Below, piece by piece: positions 28,601 through 35,852 of a stretch of 64,000 nt of DNA (the first letter of the stretch is position 1; every line of letters begins with the position of its first letter). The DNA is taken from assembly GCA_028285545.1 (NCBI GenBank), contig JANQPA010000063.1, positions 100,223-164,222 of the forward strand. Direction: 5' to 3'. The DNA comes from Saprospiraceae bacterium. Its GTDB lineage: Bacteria; Bacteroidota; Bacteroidia; Chitinophagales; Saprospiraceae. Made by a program: the position numbers and the translations under genes. A model generated the notes under the pieces. It searched no databases and was not told where the DNA came from. It saw only the letters and a list, made by a program, of their open reading frames with translations.

Positions 28601-28956
28601 AAATTCTGGCCGATAAAGATCGCTTAATTCAGGTGCTCATTAATTTGCTGAGTAATGGCTATAAGTTTACGGATAAAGGCTCAGTGACCATTGCCACAGA
28701 ATTGATCAATGATTCTTCAGACTTAATCATTAGTGTTACGGATACAGGACCGGGTATCCCCACCAATTATTTGGACAAAGTTTTCGAAAAATTCAAACAA
28801 GTAGAAGATAACCAGACTGGAAAACCAAAAGGCACCGGCTTAGGATTACCCATATGTAAAGAAATTGTGGAGCATCATGGTGGGAAAATTTGGGTGGAAA
28901 GCGAAGTGGGAAAGGGGAGTACCTTTTCGTTTTCAGTTCCGATTTTAAATAGTTAA
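25678..28956 (+). CDS. Propeller-type sensor histidine kinase (HTCS-like, kinase-terminated)
   Basis: A 1092-residue one-pass membrane sensor. Signal peptide 1-22, then about 12-14 two-component-regulator propeller repeats (I-W-F-G-T, L-W-I-G-T, L-W-L-G-T), a Y_Y_Y domain (about 690-785), a membrane helix at about 795-812 (L-Y-I-I-A-F-A-G-L-L-Y-L-I-F) and a cytoplasmic kinase. The H-box S-H-E-L-R-T-P-L has its histidine near residue 858; N, G1 (D-T-G-P-G-I) and G2 (G-T-G-L-G-L-P) boxes follow. In many HTCS proteins a receiver and an AraC domain follow; here the protein stops after the ATPase domain. It probably signals to a separate response regulator, none of which is adjacent. Repeats of one family flank it on both sides. 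Confidence 0.92.
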   Translation: MNGRHLLLVILIPFFTLPLLQAQVPVCQCYLLSTEDGLASSDVRLVFQDRKGFIWFGTNGTLQRYDGRTMKRYSPDPTQPNSITLPFVTSIVEDKNDYLWMSGYYPFINQYDPRTDEFKEYKLPDSLQSVITQLYLDQKNNLWIGTRKKGIIRFNYQKKTFENFPIPLPESIKSSNVYSILEDSFGDLWFISDRELYRFSWNDNLLYAYSSQNFVDLNGYLSTSNILEGKDNKLWLISFRQGIFQYDRNRDTFTKITPKTSDLNPNIQGTNQVYRTEIDKEGRIWISNLYQLLVFDPKSNHVYTHQEFLDLTDLPALGRIWSIKSDHNGDVWISMSRTGVAYCSRQRKKFNSYLNENKQLKNIVHDIDLGTNGKIWTVVNRQLVLFDPSNENFRFYPEARRGGNNLLLDDKGNFWLSSWLGGRLSKGSHPTGSLTYFRTIDIENGKMLTPRIPYILQDHEGIIWLQVRDRGLYWYHEAKDSLVQFPLHDKDLNRPLAIQANALFEDSEHNLWVDATGGLVQIPPDRQSYKHYPYEVIPVNNINVIQEAGNNQLWLGTDNGLMLFNYKDQSYRLWTNSQNRIGNRVVSMMKDGKENLWFATNKGLAHFDLSLESFTYYDQTDGLPSDEFASQSALKMPSGEMYFGSHNGLVRFHPDSIQQNPNIPEVLITDIQINNQQMPIRGSSGDTLADPSPLSVQTPYLSEIILAYWQKDIKLEFQALNFLFPEKTRYRYRLEPLDDDWIETDAERSVANYTNLKPGKYTFQVLGSNNDDLWNEKGASLKIIIKPPWYWDWWSKTLYIIAFAGLLYLIFSWRTRSLRRQRQHLRKQVAIQTKELQQAKTAAEEANAAKSSFLSTVSHELRTPLTSIIGFTKLNKKSLTERVFPVIQKEELRGQKAAKKIMENLDVVESEGHRLTNLINELLDLAKIESGKVEWNMQQVAPAEIIDRATKSTQALFEQKPNLKLVKKLPEGLPKILADKDRLIQVLINLLSNGYKFTDKGSVTIATELINDSSDLIISVTDTGPGIPTNYLDKVFEKFKQVEDNQTGKPKGTGLGLPICKEIVEHHGGKIWVESEVGKGSTFSFSVPILNS

Positions 28957-29277
28957 CCCCTTATTTGTGGTTCGTAGGATCCACAAACAACCTGTTCGTG
29001 TCGATCTCCCGATCGACGTACGCGATACCGCGCCAGTTTCCTAACTGGCGAAAGGTTAATTAGAAAACTGGCCAAATAATGCATCAAACAACCTGAGGAT
29101 CCCAACTAGCGAGTACGGGCCACTAGCGGCGATTAAGAAATCGCCACAAGCAAGCGAGTCTTGTAGCGTTTTTTGCTTCTTAACAGTGAATAATAATTTT
29201 TTCAAAAAAAAATTGAACCTCCTCATTCAATTGGTGTATAGGGGAAACGTAATTCATTACAAACCAAATATACACTG
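28957..29277. other. Intergenic stretch with palindromic repeats
   Basis: The 321-nt gap holds a further copy of the hairpin-repeat family (29000-29145). No gene seen. Confidence 0.7.
29000..29145. repeat. Palindromic hairpin repeats, right flank of the propeller kinase
   Basis: The unit of 25475-25524 is repeated in the same orientation: gtcgatctcccgatcgac at 29000-29017 and gccagtttcctaactggc at 29032-29049. A ggcgatt-aaga-aatcgcc hairpin follows at 29128-29145, preceded by cactagc as on the left flank. Confidence 0.92.
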
Positions 29278-31212
29278 ATGAAACGCTGGTATATCTGTTC
29301 GATCTCTCTTCTTATTGCACTGCTTACTTATGCCAAGCTTAATGCTCAGGGAGCAGAAAAAATATTCCCACTCACCAAGGTCATCAAAGAAGAAGCTTAT
29401 TATTTACAGCAAGCTAATTTGTGGAGGGATAGCATTGAAAAGAATTATAATCGTGCTGCCGCTTGGTTAAACCATTATATTGCTGCTCGAAATTATAATG
29501 TTCTTTCCGGAAACCCACATTTTAAATTATTGGATATAGTAAAAGGAGCTGAACAAGCCATACCAAAGTCCTTTGAATACCACTACCTATATTTTTGGCA
29601 AAGTCCGATACAATACAGGGCCTATGATCACTTGTTTGAAGCTCATAAAATTGCACCCGATCGATTAGAAGCTTATCACGATTTAATTACCTATTACGAG
29701 CTGAAAAGAGAACTGGATCAGAAAAACAGCTATTGCGAAAAATGGTATAAAGCCAATGGACTCTCTCCTGGTATCCTTAATTGGAATTATAATGCCTTGA
29801 TGTCTGTGGAAGAAGAGGCCATTTTGTTAACCCAGGGAGATAATAGTACCTATCCGGCCTGGGTTTTGCAAAGTGTATTGGGAGTTAGACCAGAAGTGAA
29901 TGTATTAAATCTTTATTTGCTGGTAATCGACACAGAATATAGAAGAAAGATATTTGAAGAGTTAAATATTCCATTAACCCTTTCCTTACCTGCAGGAAAT
30001 AATTTTGACGTCCAGCAAAGCCTGGTTATTGAACACCTGGCCAGCCATAGTACTCGCCCTATTTATTTGGGTATAGCTCTTAGTTCAGGTGTCCGAAAAT
30101 TTTTGGAAGATAAATTATACCTGACCGGCCTTTCTTTTAAATTCAGTGAAACCAGTATTGATAATATCGCTTTAATTCGGAACAACTATGAAAACCTTTT
30201 TAGGGTGGAAGATTTATGGATTCCTATAGCCTACGATCCGGCGCAAACAGTGGTTGATTATATAAACATGAATTACATCCCATCTCTTGTTTTATTACAC
30301 CAGCATTATCAATCTACTGGCGAAGACCAGAAAGCAAATAAGACCAAACAACTTGCCCTATTGCTGGCAGAAAAAAATGAAAAAAAATCTGAGGTATTGT
30401 CTTATTTCAAACCTCCTTTAAGGCCTGATGTTATGGCCACTCATATTGATATTAAGTCCATTGAGAAAAACATGGTATTTCTAAAAGATGAAAAATATGT
30501 TAGTAAATATGAAACCAGTAATGAGGAATATGAAGCTTTTTTGAAAGACCTGCTCCAACAAAAAGCCTTTGACTTACTCCAGGTCAGCAAGATTGGGCAA
30601 GTCGATTGGCTAGATCTGCTTCCCGAAGATTACAGAAAGGATGCTGAATTGGAATTTGATGAAATGGGCCATCCGGAAGCACCCAATAAACCTGTTGTTA
30701 ACATATCCTATGAGGGAGCAAAATTATATTGCGAATGGCTTACAAAAATTTATAACCAATGGGATCATCGCAGGAAAAAATATAAACAAGTACGTTTTTA
30801 TATCCCTACTGAAGAGGAGTGGATTCTGGCTGCTAATAGCATGACCCCCAATATTCCCTATCCCTGGGGAGGGTTTTATTATAAAAATGCCAAGCAGTGT
30901 TATTTGACGAATGTAAACCCTTATTTGTCCTTAGAGGAATCAACACAGGCCATTAAAATTGCCGATCGACCCGAATCTCCAGGTGAAGATGGTGTTTTTA
31001 CCCTTGCCGATGTTGAAGCTTATTATCCTAATGATCTAGGCCTCTTTAATATCAGTGGAAATGTAGCTGAAATGGTAGAGGGGGGAGCTTTTACAATGGG
31101 AGGTAGTTGGCTTGACCCTGTTGACTTTGCTAAGATTGGAGTACGACACGAAAGATCCTTGCCCAGCCCGGCTGTAGGCTTTCGGATCTTTATGGAAATC
31201 ATTGAAAACTAA
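29278..31212 (+). CDS. Secreted FGE-fold protein with an N-terminal extension
   Basis: 644 residues with a Sec signal peptide (1-24, ends L-N-A-Q). The C-terminal part (about 390-640) is a formylglycine-generating-enzyme fold: Y-E-T-S-N-E-E-Y, V-N-I-S-Y-E-G-A-K-L-Y, I-P-T-E-E-E-W, L-G-L-F-N-I-S-G-N-V-A-E-M-V, G-G-S-W, G-V-R-H-E-R-S. The two catalytic cysteines of true FGE are absent, as in GldJ/GldK gliding proteins. The extension contains T-Q-G-D-N-S-T-Y-P-A-W-V-L-Q (about 184-197) then G-V-R-P-E-V-N-V-L-N, which resembles the C-terminal part of DUF2723 membrane proteins of this phylum. A structural role in the envelope is likely. Confidence 0.78.
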   Translation: MKRWYICSISLLIALLTYAKLNAQGAEKIFPLTKVIKEEAYYLQQANLWRDSIEKNYNRAAAWLNHYIAARNYNVLSGNPHFKLLDIVKGAEQAIPKSFEYHYLYFWQSPIQYRAYDHLFEAHKIAPDRLEAYHDLITYYELKRELDQKNSYCEKWYKANGLSPGILNWNYNALMSVEEEAILLTQGDNSTYPAWVLQSVLGVRPEVNVLNLYLLVIDTEYRRKIFEELNIPLTLSLPAGNNFDVQQSLVIEHLASHSTRPIYLGIALSSGVRKFLEDKLYLTGLSFKFSETSIDNIALIRNNYENLFRVEDLWIPIAYDPAQTVVDYINMNYIPSLVLLHQHYQSTGEDQKANKTKQLALLLAEKNEKKSEVLSYFKPPLRPDVMATHIDIKSIEKNMVFLKDEKYVSKYETSNEEYEAFLKDLLQQKAFDLLQVSKIGQVDWLDLLPEDYRKDAELEFDEMGHPEAPNKPVVNISYEGAKLYCEWLTKIYNQWDHRRKKYKQVRFYIPTEEEWILAANSMTPNIPYPWGGFYYKNAKQCYLTNVNPYLSLEESTQAIKIADRPESPGEDGVFTLADVEAYYPNDLGLFNISGNVAEMVEGGAFTMGGSWLDPVDFAKIGVRHERSLPSPAVGFRIFMEIIEN

Positions 31213-31313
31213 TAATAGACTTGGGGATTTTAGAGTTTGGATTTTGAACCGCCCAAGTAATTACAAGCCTCAGTTTCAACATCATTTATGCTATCTTAAA
31301 AATAATTCTGTTT

Positions 31314-32111
31314 ATGAAAAATATCATTCTTGCTTTTAGTTTCATCCTTACTCTAACTATTTGCTCCGGTCAGATTCCATATAATATGGCAGAAGTGGTA
31401 GACAATCTTTTTATTGATAAAACAGAAGTAAGCAACTATCAGTATCGAGATTACCTGAATGAGCTTTTGAAAATAAAAGGGAGTAAGGCTTATCAAAAGG
31501 CATTGCCGGATACTGGGGCCTGGCGTAACATTGAAAATTCATACGTGGAGCCATTGGTAGAAAATTATTTTAGACATCCTGCCTTTGATACGCATCCGGT
31601 TGTAGGTATTAGTTATCAGCAAGCTCAGAATTTTTGCATATGGAGGAATAAAGTAGTGCAAACCAAAAAGAATGGGCAAGCCTATTGGGTTTTTAGACTG
31701 CCTACCCAACTGGAATGGAATTTAGTGGCCCGACTTAATCGTTCAAGACTTAAAAAGGAAGAATGGGTAGAATTAGCAGATACTTCTCCCAAATTGAAGA
31801 GATTATCAAAAAACTCGGAGATAAAGAGTGCTTTACAAGCCAGCGATATTAAAATACCAGCATTTAACCTGAAGCGTAAAAAGATGCCCAATTTTTTTAC
31901 TGCCCCGGCAAAATCCTATCAGGCTGGAGAATTAGGTATTTATAATCTTTATGGCAATGTTGCAGAGATTGTTTATGATGAGGGAGTCTCTATGGGAGGG
32001 AGTTACATCCATACTAAAACTGAAGCTTTTTTTGAAAAGGGTATTGCCTATGAATCACCTCAGAGCTGGCTGGGCTTTCGGTGTATTTGTGAACTCAAAG
32101 AAAGAGAATAG
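31314..32111 (+). CDS. Secreted FGE-fold protein (GldJ/GldK-like)
   Basis: 265 residues: signal peptide 1-19 and a complete FGE-sulfatase fold (D-K-T-E-V-S-N-Y-Q-Y, V-G-I-S-Y-Q-Q-A-Q-N-F, R-L-P-T-Q-L-E-W-N, L-G-I-Y-N-L-Y-G-N-V-A-E-I, M-G-G-S-Y, L-G-F-R-C). The usual catalytic cysteine pair upstream of the G-F-R-C motif is missing, so it is probably not a formylglycine-generating enzyme. It lies 101 nt after the larger FGE-fold gene and 26 nt before the sigma factor gene, which suggests a transcription unit. Confidence 0.8.
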   Translation: MKNIILAFSFILTLTICSGQIPYNMAEVVDNLFIDKTEVSNYQYRDYLNELLKIKGSKAYQKALPDTGAWRNIENSYVEPLVENYFRHPAFDTHPVVGISYQQAQNFCIWRNKVVQTKKNGQAYWVFRLPTQLEWNLVARLNRSRLKKEEWVELADTSPKLKRLSKNSEIKSALQASDIKIPAFNLKRKKMPNFFTAPAKSYQAGELGIYNLYGNVAEIVYDEGVSMGGSYIHTKTEAFFEKGIAYESPQSWLGFRCICELKERE

Positions 32112-32137
32112 GCTTTTGTTCGATTGAAAATTAAGGT

Positions 32138-32716
32138 ATGACCTTTCTGAAGCCTAAATATCATCAATTAACGGACGAGGAACTGATGCACCGTTCCAGT
32201 AAAGGGAATAAGAATGCATTTAAGGTTCTGTATCAGCGATATCATAAAAAGATGTTTCGATACTTTTATCGCATGCTCGGACAGGTGGAGGAAGTTGCCA
32301 ATGATTTTACTCAGGATCTGTTTTTAAAAATCATTGAAAAAGGCCATTATTTCGATTGCAAGCAAAAATTTTCGAAATGGATTTATGCCTTAGCGGGTAA
32401 TATGGTTAAAAATGAATACCGTCGGAGAACACGCCATGGTATTACAGAAACATTTGATGAGAAAATGCAGAATGGAGTATTTGATATGGACTTTGAACGA
32501 TTCGATCGCCCGAAATTTAGCAAGGCTCTAAAAAATGCAATCCTACAATTAGATGAAAAACATAGATCCTGTTATGTGCTCAGGTTTCAGGAAGAATTAA
32601 GTATTAAAGAAATTGCTGAAATTCTGGATTGCCCGGAAGGAACCGTAAAATCACGCTTGTATTACGCCTTAAAAAAGGTGGTGGAAACTATGAAAAAGCA
32701 ACTATTATATTTTTAA
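32138..32716 (+). CDS. ECF-type RNA polymerase sigma factor
   Basis: A 192-residue sigma-70 family protein with regions 2 and 4 only. Region 2 includes K-V-L-Y-Q-R-Y-H-K-K-M-F-R-Y-F and D-F-T-Q-D-L-F-L-K; region 4 has L-S-I-K-E-I-A-E-I-L-D-C-P-E-G-T-V-K-S-R-L. It starts 26 nt after the FGE-fold gene, and the next gene, 21 nt downstream, encodes a one-helix membrane protein. Sigma factor plus membrane protein is the usual arrangement of an ECF sigma/anti-sigma pair. Its regulon may include the neighbouring envelope genes. Confidence 0.9.
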   Translation: MTFLKPKYHQLTDEELMHRSSKGNKNAFKVLYQRYHKKMFRYFYRMLGQVEEVANDFTQDLFLKIIEKGHYFDCKQKFSKWIYALAGNMVKNEYRRRTRHGITETFDEKMQNGVFDMDFERFDRPKFSKALKNAILQLDEKHRSCYVLRFQEELSIKEIAEILDCPEGTVKSRLYYALKKVVETMKKQLLYF

Positions 32717-32737
32717 AGCAATGAATGGTCTGGAATT

Positions 32738-33379
32738 ATGAAACTACATCCTAAGCTAGAGAATCTATTAAAAGAAAAAGATTTCCACGAACTCAATCTG
32801 GAAGATCAGTTATGGGTAGAACAATATTTTTCGGAGATAGAATACAAAACTATCCGATTTTTATTTTCGGAAGAAAAAATACTGAAAGGTGAAATTCCCG
32901 AACCCTCTCCTGAAATTTCTAAGGAGTTAGATCTTTCTTTTGACCAGGTTCATCAGAAGAAATTGTGGTATGATTATTTTAATATCGTTTTTTCTTACAA
33001 AATACCTGTGTGGCAAACAGCATTGCTATTAATTATTTTAGCAGGATTATTTTTTACAAAATTCCCGAATACAGACCCTGAAATAGCGAAAGAGTATGTC
33101 TATTTAAGGGATACCATTTATTTAAAACAACCAATCGCTGTTGAACCTCCCATTGTAGCTCCTTCTGTAGAAAAGACCCTTGAAAAAAAGAAAATTTTAG
33201 CATCTAGCCATAGACAGAAAGAAAAAAATCCTTCCTCTGATAGCCTTAGAAATGCTGAATATTTAATGATCAGTCCACAGGAAATTCTGCCGGTTGCAGA
33301 TATAAAACCCGCTCAAATAAAGGGCCGGAGTGCCAAGGAAATGAGTGAATTAATGGATGTTTTGGTAGAAGTCCATTGA
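32738..33379 (+). CDS. Putative membrane anti-sigma factor
   Basis: 213 residues without a recognised domain. The N-terminal 85 residues are soluble and acidic (L-N-L-E-D-Q-L-W-V-E-Q-Y-F), followed by one membrane helix (about 92-110, W-Q-T-A-L-L-L-I-I-L-A-G-L-F-F) and a periplasmic tail with K/Q/P-rich low-complexity sequence. This topology and the position directly behind an ECF sigma gene suggest an anti-sigma protein. The classical ZAS zinc motif is not seen, so the assignment rests on context. Confidence 0.55.
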   Translation: MKLHPKLENLLKEKDFHELNLEDQLWVEQYFSEIEYKTIRFLFSEEKILKGEIPEPSPEISKELDLSFDQVHQKKLWYDYFNIVFSYKIPVWQTALLLIILAGLFFTKFPNTDPEIAKEYVYLRDTIYLKQPIAVEPPIVAPSVEKTLEKKKILASSHRQKEKNPSSDSLRNAEYLMISPQEILPVADIKPAQIKGRSAKEMSELMDVLVEVH

Positions 33380-33739
33380 AATAAGAATAAAAATATGTGA
33401 AAAATATTTAAATTAGCATCTCTTTTTTGAAACGCGACCTTCTTTCTTTCGTTCAAGGTAATTATATAGGCTGTCCTAAATTTACCCCTCCTTATGAGGC
33501 CTAGTGATTATGTGGAAATATTTTTGACAGCAGCTTATGTTTTGAGGGTGAAAAAAAAATACATACACACTCTATTAATTTTATTATTTGGCTCTGTAAG
33601 AAAAATGAGGCTTTTTCTTAGTTGAGTTAGCTGTTTTTAAATAATTGGTTGATCTGCACAAAGTAGATTTGTAGTTCAGCTATTGCACAGTTTTGCTATG
33701 AGACCGAATATTCCGTAACCCAAAAACTTATTAAAATTT
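33380..33739. other. Intergenic stretch, no feature seen
   Basis: A 360-nt AT-rich gap. Tagatttg at 33664-33671 fits a Bacteroidota -7 box for the OmpA gene, but the nearest TTG is about 16 nt upstream and not at the ideal distance. I see no hairpin or array. Confidence 0.5.
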
Positions 33740-35212
33740 ATGATTGCTAAGCGGACCATTCTAGCCATCGCTTTTGCGGGTATGTTCTTCTGCTTATCTG
33801 AAATGAATGCTCAGATTAAAGAACCAACCGATGCCATTGGAGCAAAAGTGCTTTTCATTGATTATGGAATCCCTAATGATGTAAATAATCTTCGAATTAC
33901 AAACGGAGTAGAAATTTTCTATAGAAGGAGGATTTCTGAAAAGTTTGGGATAAATGTACCTGTAAGAACCGGTGTGGCCCATTTTAGAGGGGAGTTAAAT
34001 AACAAAAACTTTTTAACACTCGATGCTACACTTCTATATAGATTTGGTAATCCAGCCAGTAATTTGATCCCTTATCTAATGTTGGGTGGTGGAGTCCTAT
34101 TTGAAGACTTTAAGGACTTTTCACCACAGCTCCCATTTGGGGCTGGCGTCAGCTATAAGGTGGGAGATAATGCCTACGTGAACATCCAAGGTGAAGCAAG
34201 AGGAAGTCTTGAAGACTTTCGTAATGGCCTGGCCCTGGGAGTAGGTCTAATGTATCGTCTTGGAGATCGCATACCAGACCGTGATAAAGACGGGGTACCT
34301 GATGAAACAGATCCTTGTCCAGATGATCCTGGACCAATCGAATTAAGAGGGTGTCCTGACAGCGACGGTGATAAGGTGCCTGATAATTTTGATGAATGTC
34401 CTACTGAGATTGGAGTAGCAGAATTAAAAGGTTGTCCGGATAAAGATGGCGATGGAGTAGCAGATAAGGATGATGAATGTCCTAATGAACCAGGCCTTGC
34501 TGAATTTAATGGCTGTCCAGATAGCGACGGTGACGGAGTGCCGGATAAGGATGACGATTGTCCAAATGAAGCAGGTTCAGCCAGTAATAATGGTTGTCCG
34601 GATCCGGATAGAGATGGTGACGGTATTAATGATGAGCAAGATCAATGTCCTGACGAACCAGGTACTGCTGAATTACAAGGTTGCCCGGATAGAGATGGTG
34701 ATGGTGTTGCCGACAAAGATGATCGCTGCCCTGATGATCCAGGAACCTTTGGTGGCTGTCCAGATAGTGATGGTGATGGAATTATCGATCCTGATGATAC
34801 TTGTCCTGATCAAGCCGGATTAATTAATAATAAAGGCTGCCCGGAATTAAATGAAGAAGAAAAGCAATTACTCAATTTCGCCATGCGTGCAGTACAGTTC
34901 AACACTGGCCGGGCAGAATTGAAGCCGGAATCCTTCCCAGTTCTGGATCAGATTAAGGGTATAATGGACAGATATCCTGGATACAAACTGACCATCTCTG
35001 GACATACGGATAGTGTAGGTGATGAAGAAACCAACCTGGTCTTGTCAAGAGAAAGAGCCAAATCCTGCTATCAATACCTGGTATCTCAAGGTGTGCCTCC
35101 AGACCGACTAGCCTTCCAGGGCTTTGGAGAGACTCGACCAATAGCTACCAACCGAACTTCCCAGGGACGAACCCTGAACCGAAGAGTTGAATTTGATTTA
35201 TCCTTAGAATAA
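33740..35212 (+). CDS. OmpA-family outer-membrane protein with TSP3 calcium repeats
   Basis: A 490-residue outer-membrane protein. Signal peptide 1-25 (ends M-N-A-Q), an N-terminal beta-barrel (about 30-180), then about seven thrombospondin type 3 repeats (D-x-D-x-D-G-V-x-D-x-x-D-x-C-P, residues 183-370) that bind calcium and stiffen the linker, and a C-terminal OmpA peptidoglycan-binding domain (about 378-490) with S-G-H-T-D-S-V-G and L-S-R-E-R-A. This layout is typical of abundant Bacteroidota porin-like proteins. The repeats have high DNA identity to each other. It follows the sigma cluster by 360 nt. Confidence 0.92.
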   Translation: MIAKRTILAIAFAGMFFCLSEMNAQIKEPTDAIGAKVLFIDYGIPNDVNNLRITNGVEIFYRRRISEKFGINVPVRTGVAHFRGELNNKNFLTLDATLLYRFGNPASNLIPYLMLGGGVLFEDFKDFSPQLPFGAGVSYKVGDNAYVNIQGEARGSLEDFRNGLALGVGLMYRLGDRIPDRDKDGVPDETDPCPDDPGPIELRGCPDSDGDKVPDNFDECPTEIGVAELKGCPDKDGDGVADKDDECPNEPGLAEFNGCPDSDGDGVPDKDDDCPNEAGSASNNGCPDPDRDGDGINDEQDQCPDEPGTAELQGCPDRDGDGVADKDDRCPDDPGTFGGCPDSDGDGIIDPDDTCPDQAGLINNKGCPELNEEEKQLLNFAMRAVQFNTGRAELKPESFPVLDQIKGIMDRYPGYKLTISGHTDSVGDEETNLVLSRERAKSCYQYLVSQGVPPDRLAFQGFGETRPIATNRTSQGRTLNRRVEFDLSLE

Positions 35213-35254
35213 AAAATAAGAAGGCTCGCCGTTCGGCGAGCCTTCTTATTTTTT
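35211..35254. terminator. Bidirectional terminator between the OmpA gene and purE
   Basis: Perfect 20-bp stem (35211-35230 with 35235-35254), loop gttc, with an A-run on the left and a T-run on the right, so it can serve both converging genes. It overlaps the last codons of purE. Confidence 0.93.
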
Positions 35255-35749
35255 ATAATTTTCATATCCTATCTCATCCAGCTTTTGATACTTAGCTGCC
35301 ACTCCTTCCGCCAATTCTTTCTTATAATTAATGATGCGCTGTCTTGTTGCTTCATCATGGCTGCCAATAATTTGAGCAGCTAAAATTCCTGCATTCTTAG
35401 CCGCATTTAATGCTACAGTAGCTACGGGCACCCCATTTGGCATTTGTAATATAGATAACATAGAATCCCATCCATCTATGGAATTAGAGGATTTTATAGG
35501 CACTCCGATCACAGGCAAAGGAGACAGAGAAGCCACCATGCCGGGTAAATGAGCTGCACCACCCGCACCTGCTATGATAACTTTTATGCCTAATTGATGA
35601 GCTTTTGTGGCATATTCAAACATGCGATGAGGAGTCCTATGCGCAGATACTATCGTTAACTCAAAAGGAATAGCCAACTCCTTCAAAATGTCAGCAGCTT
35701 GCCTCATAATGGGTAAATCTGAATCCGACCCCATAATTATTCCAACCAT
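35246..35749 (-). CDS. purE: N5-carboxyaminoimidazole ribonucleotide mutase PurE
   Basis: De novo purine synthesis enzyme converting N5-CAIR to CAIR. The 167-residue length is normal. M-G-S-D-S-D at 6-11 (phosphate and substrate binding), catalytic H37 in S-A-H-R-T-P, A-G-A-G-G-A-A-H-L-P and P-V-I-G-V-P are all present. purK is not adjacent. It is transcribed away from an octamer array that fills the space upstream. Confidence 0.95.
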   Translation of the reverse strand: MVGIIMGSDSDLPIMRQAADILKELAIPFELTIVSAHRTPHRMFEYATKAHQLGIKVIIAGAGGAAHLPGMVASLSPLPVIGVPIKSSNSIDGWDSMLSILQMPNGVPVATVALNAAKNAGILAAQIIGSHDEATRQRIINYKKELAEGVAAKYQKLDEIGYENYKK

Positions 35750-35772
35750 ATTATTTTATTTTTTTTATTTTT

Positions 35773-35849
35773 CCCAATACCCCAATACCCCAATACCCCA
35801 ATACCCCAATACCCCAATACCCCAATACCCCAATACCCCAATACCCCAA
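35773..35849. repeat. Tandem octamer array ccccaata, about 9.6 copies
   Basis: Head-to-tail copies of an exact 8-bp word. The array lies between the start of purE and the end of the WG-repeat gene. A second array of the same word in the same orientation lies at 37142-37184, on the other side of the WG gene. Confidence 0.97.
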
Positions 35850-35852
35850 AGC

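Noticed and set aside
34470..34823. Overlapping frame in the OmpA-family TSP3 region
   Set aside because: A frame-shifted reading of the repetitive calcium-binding sequence.
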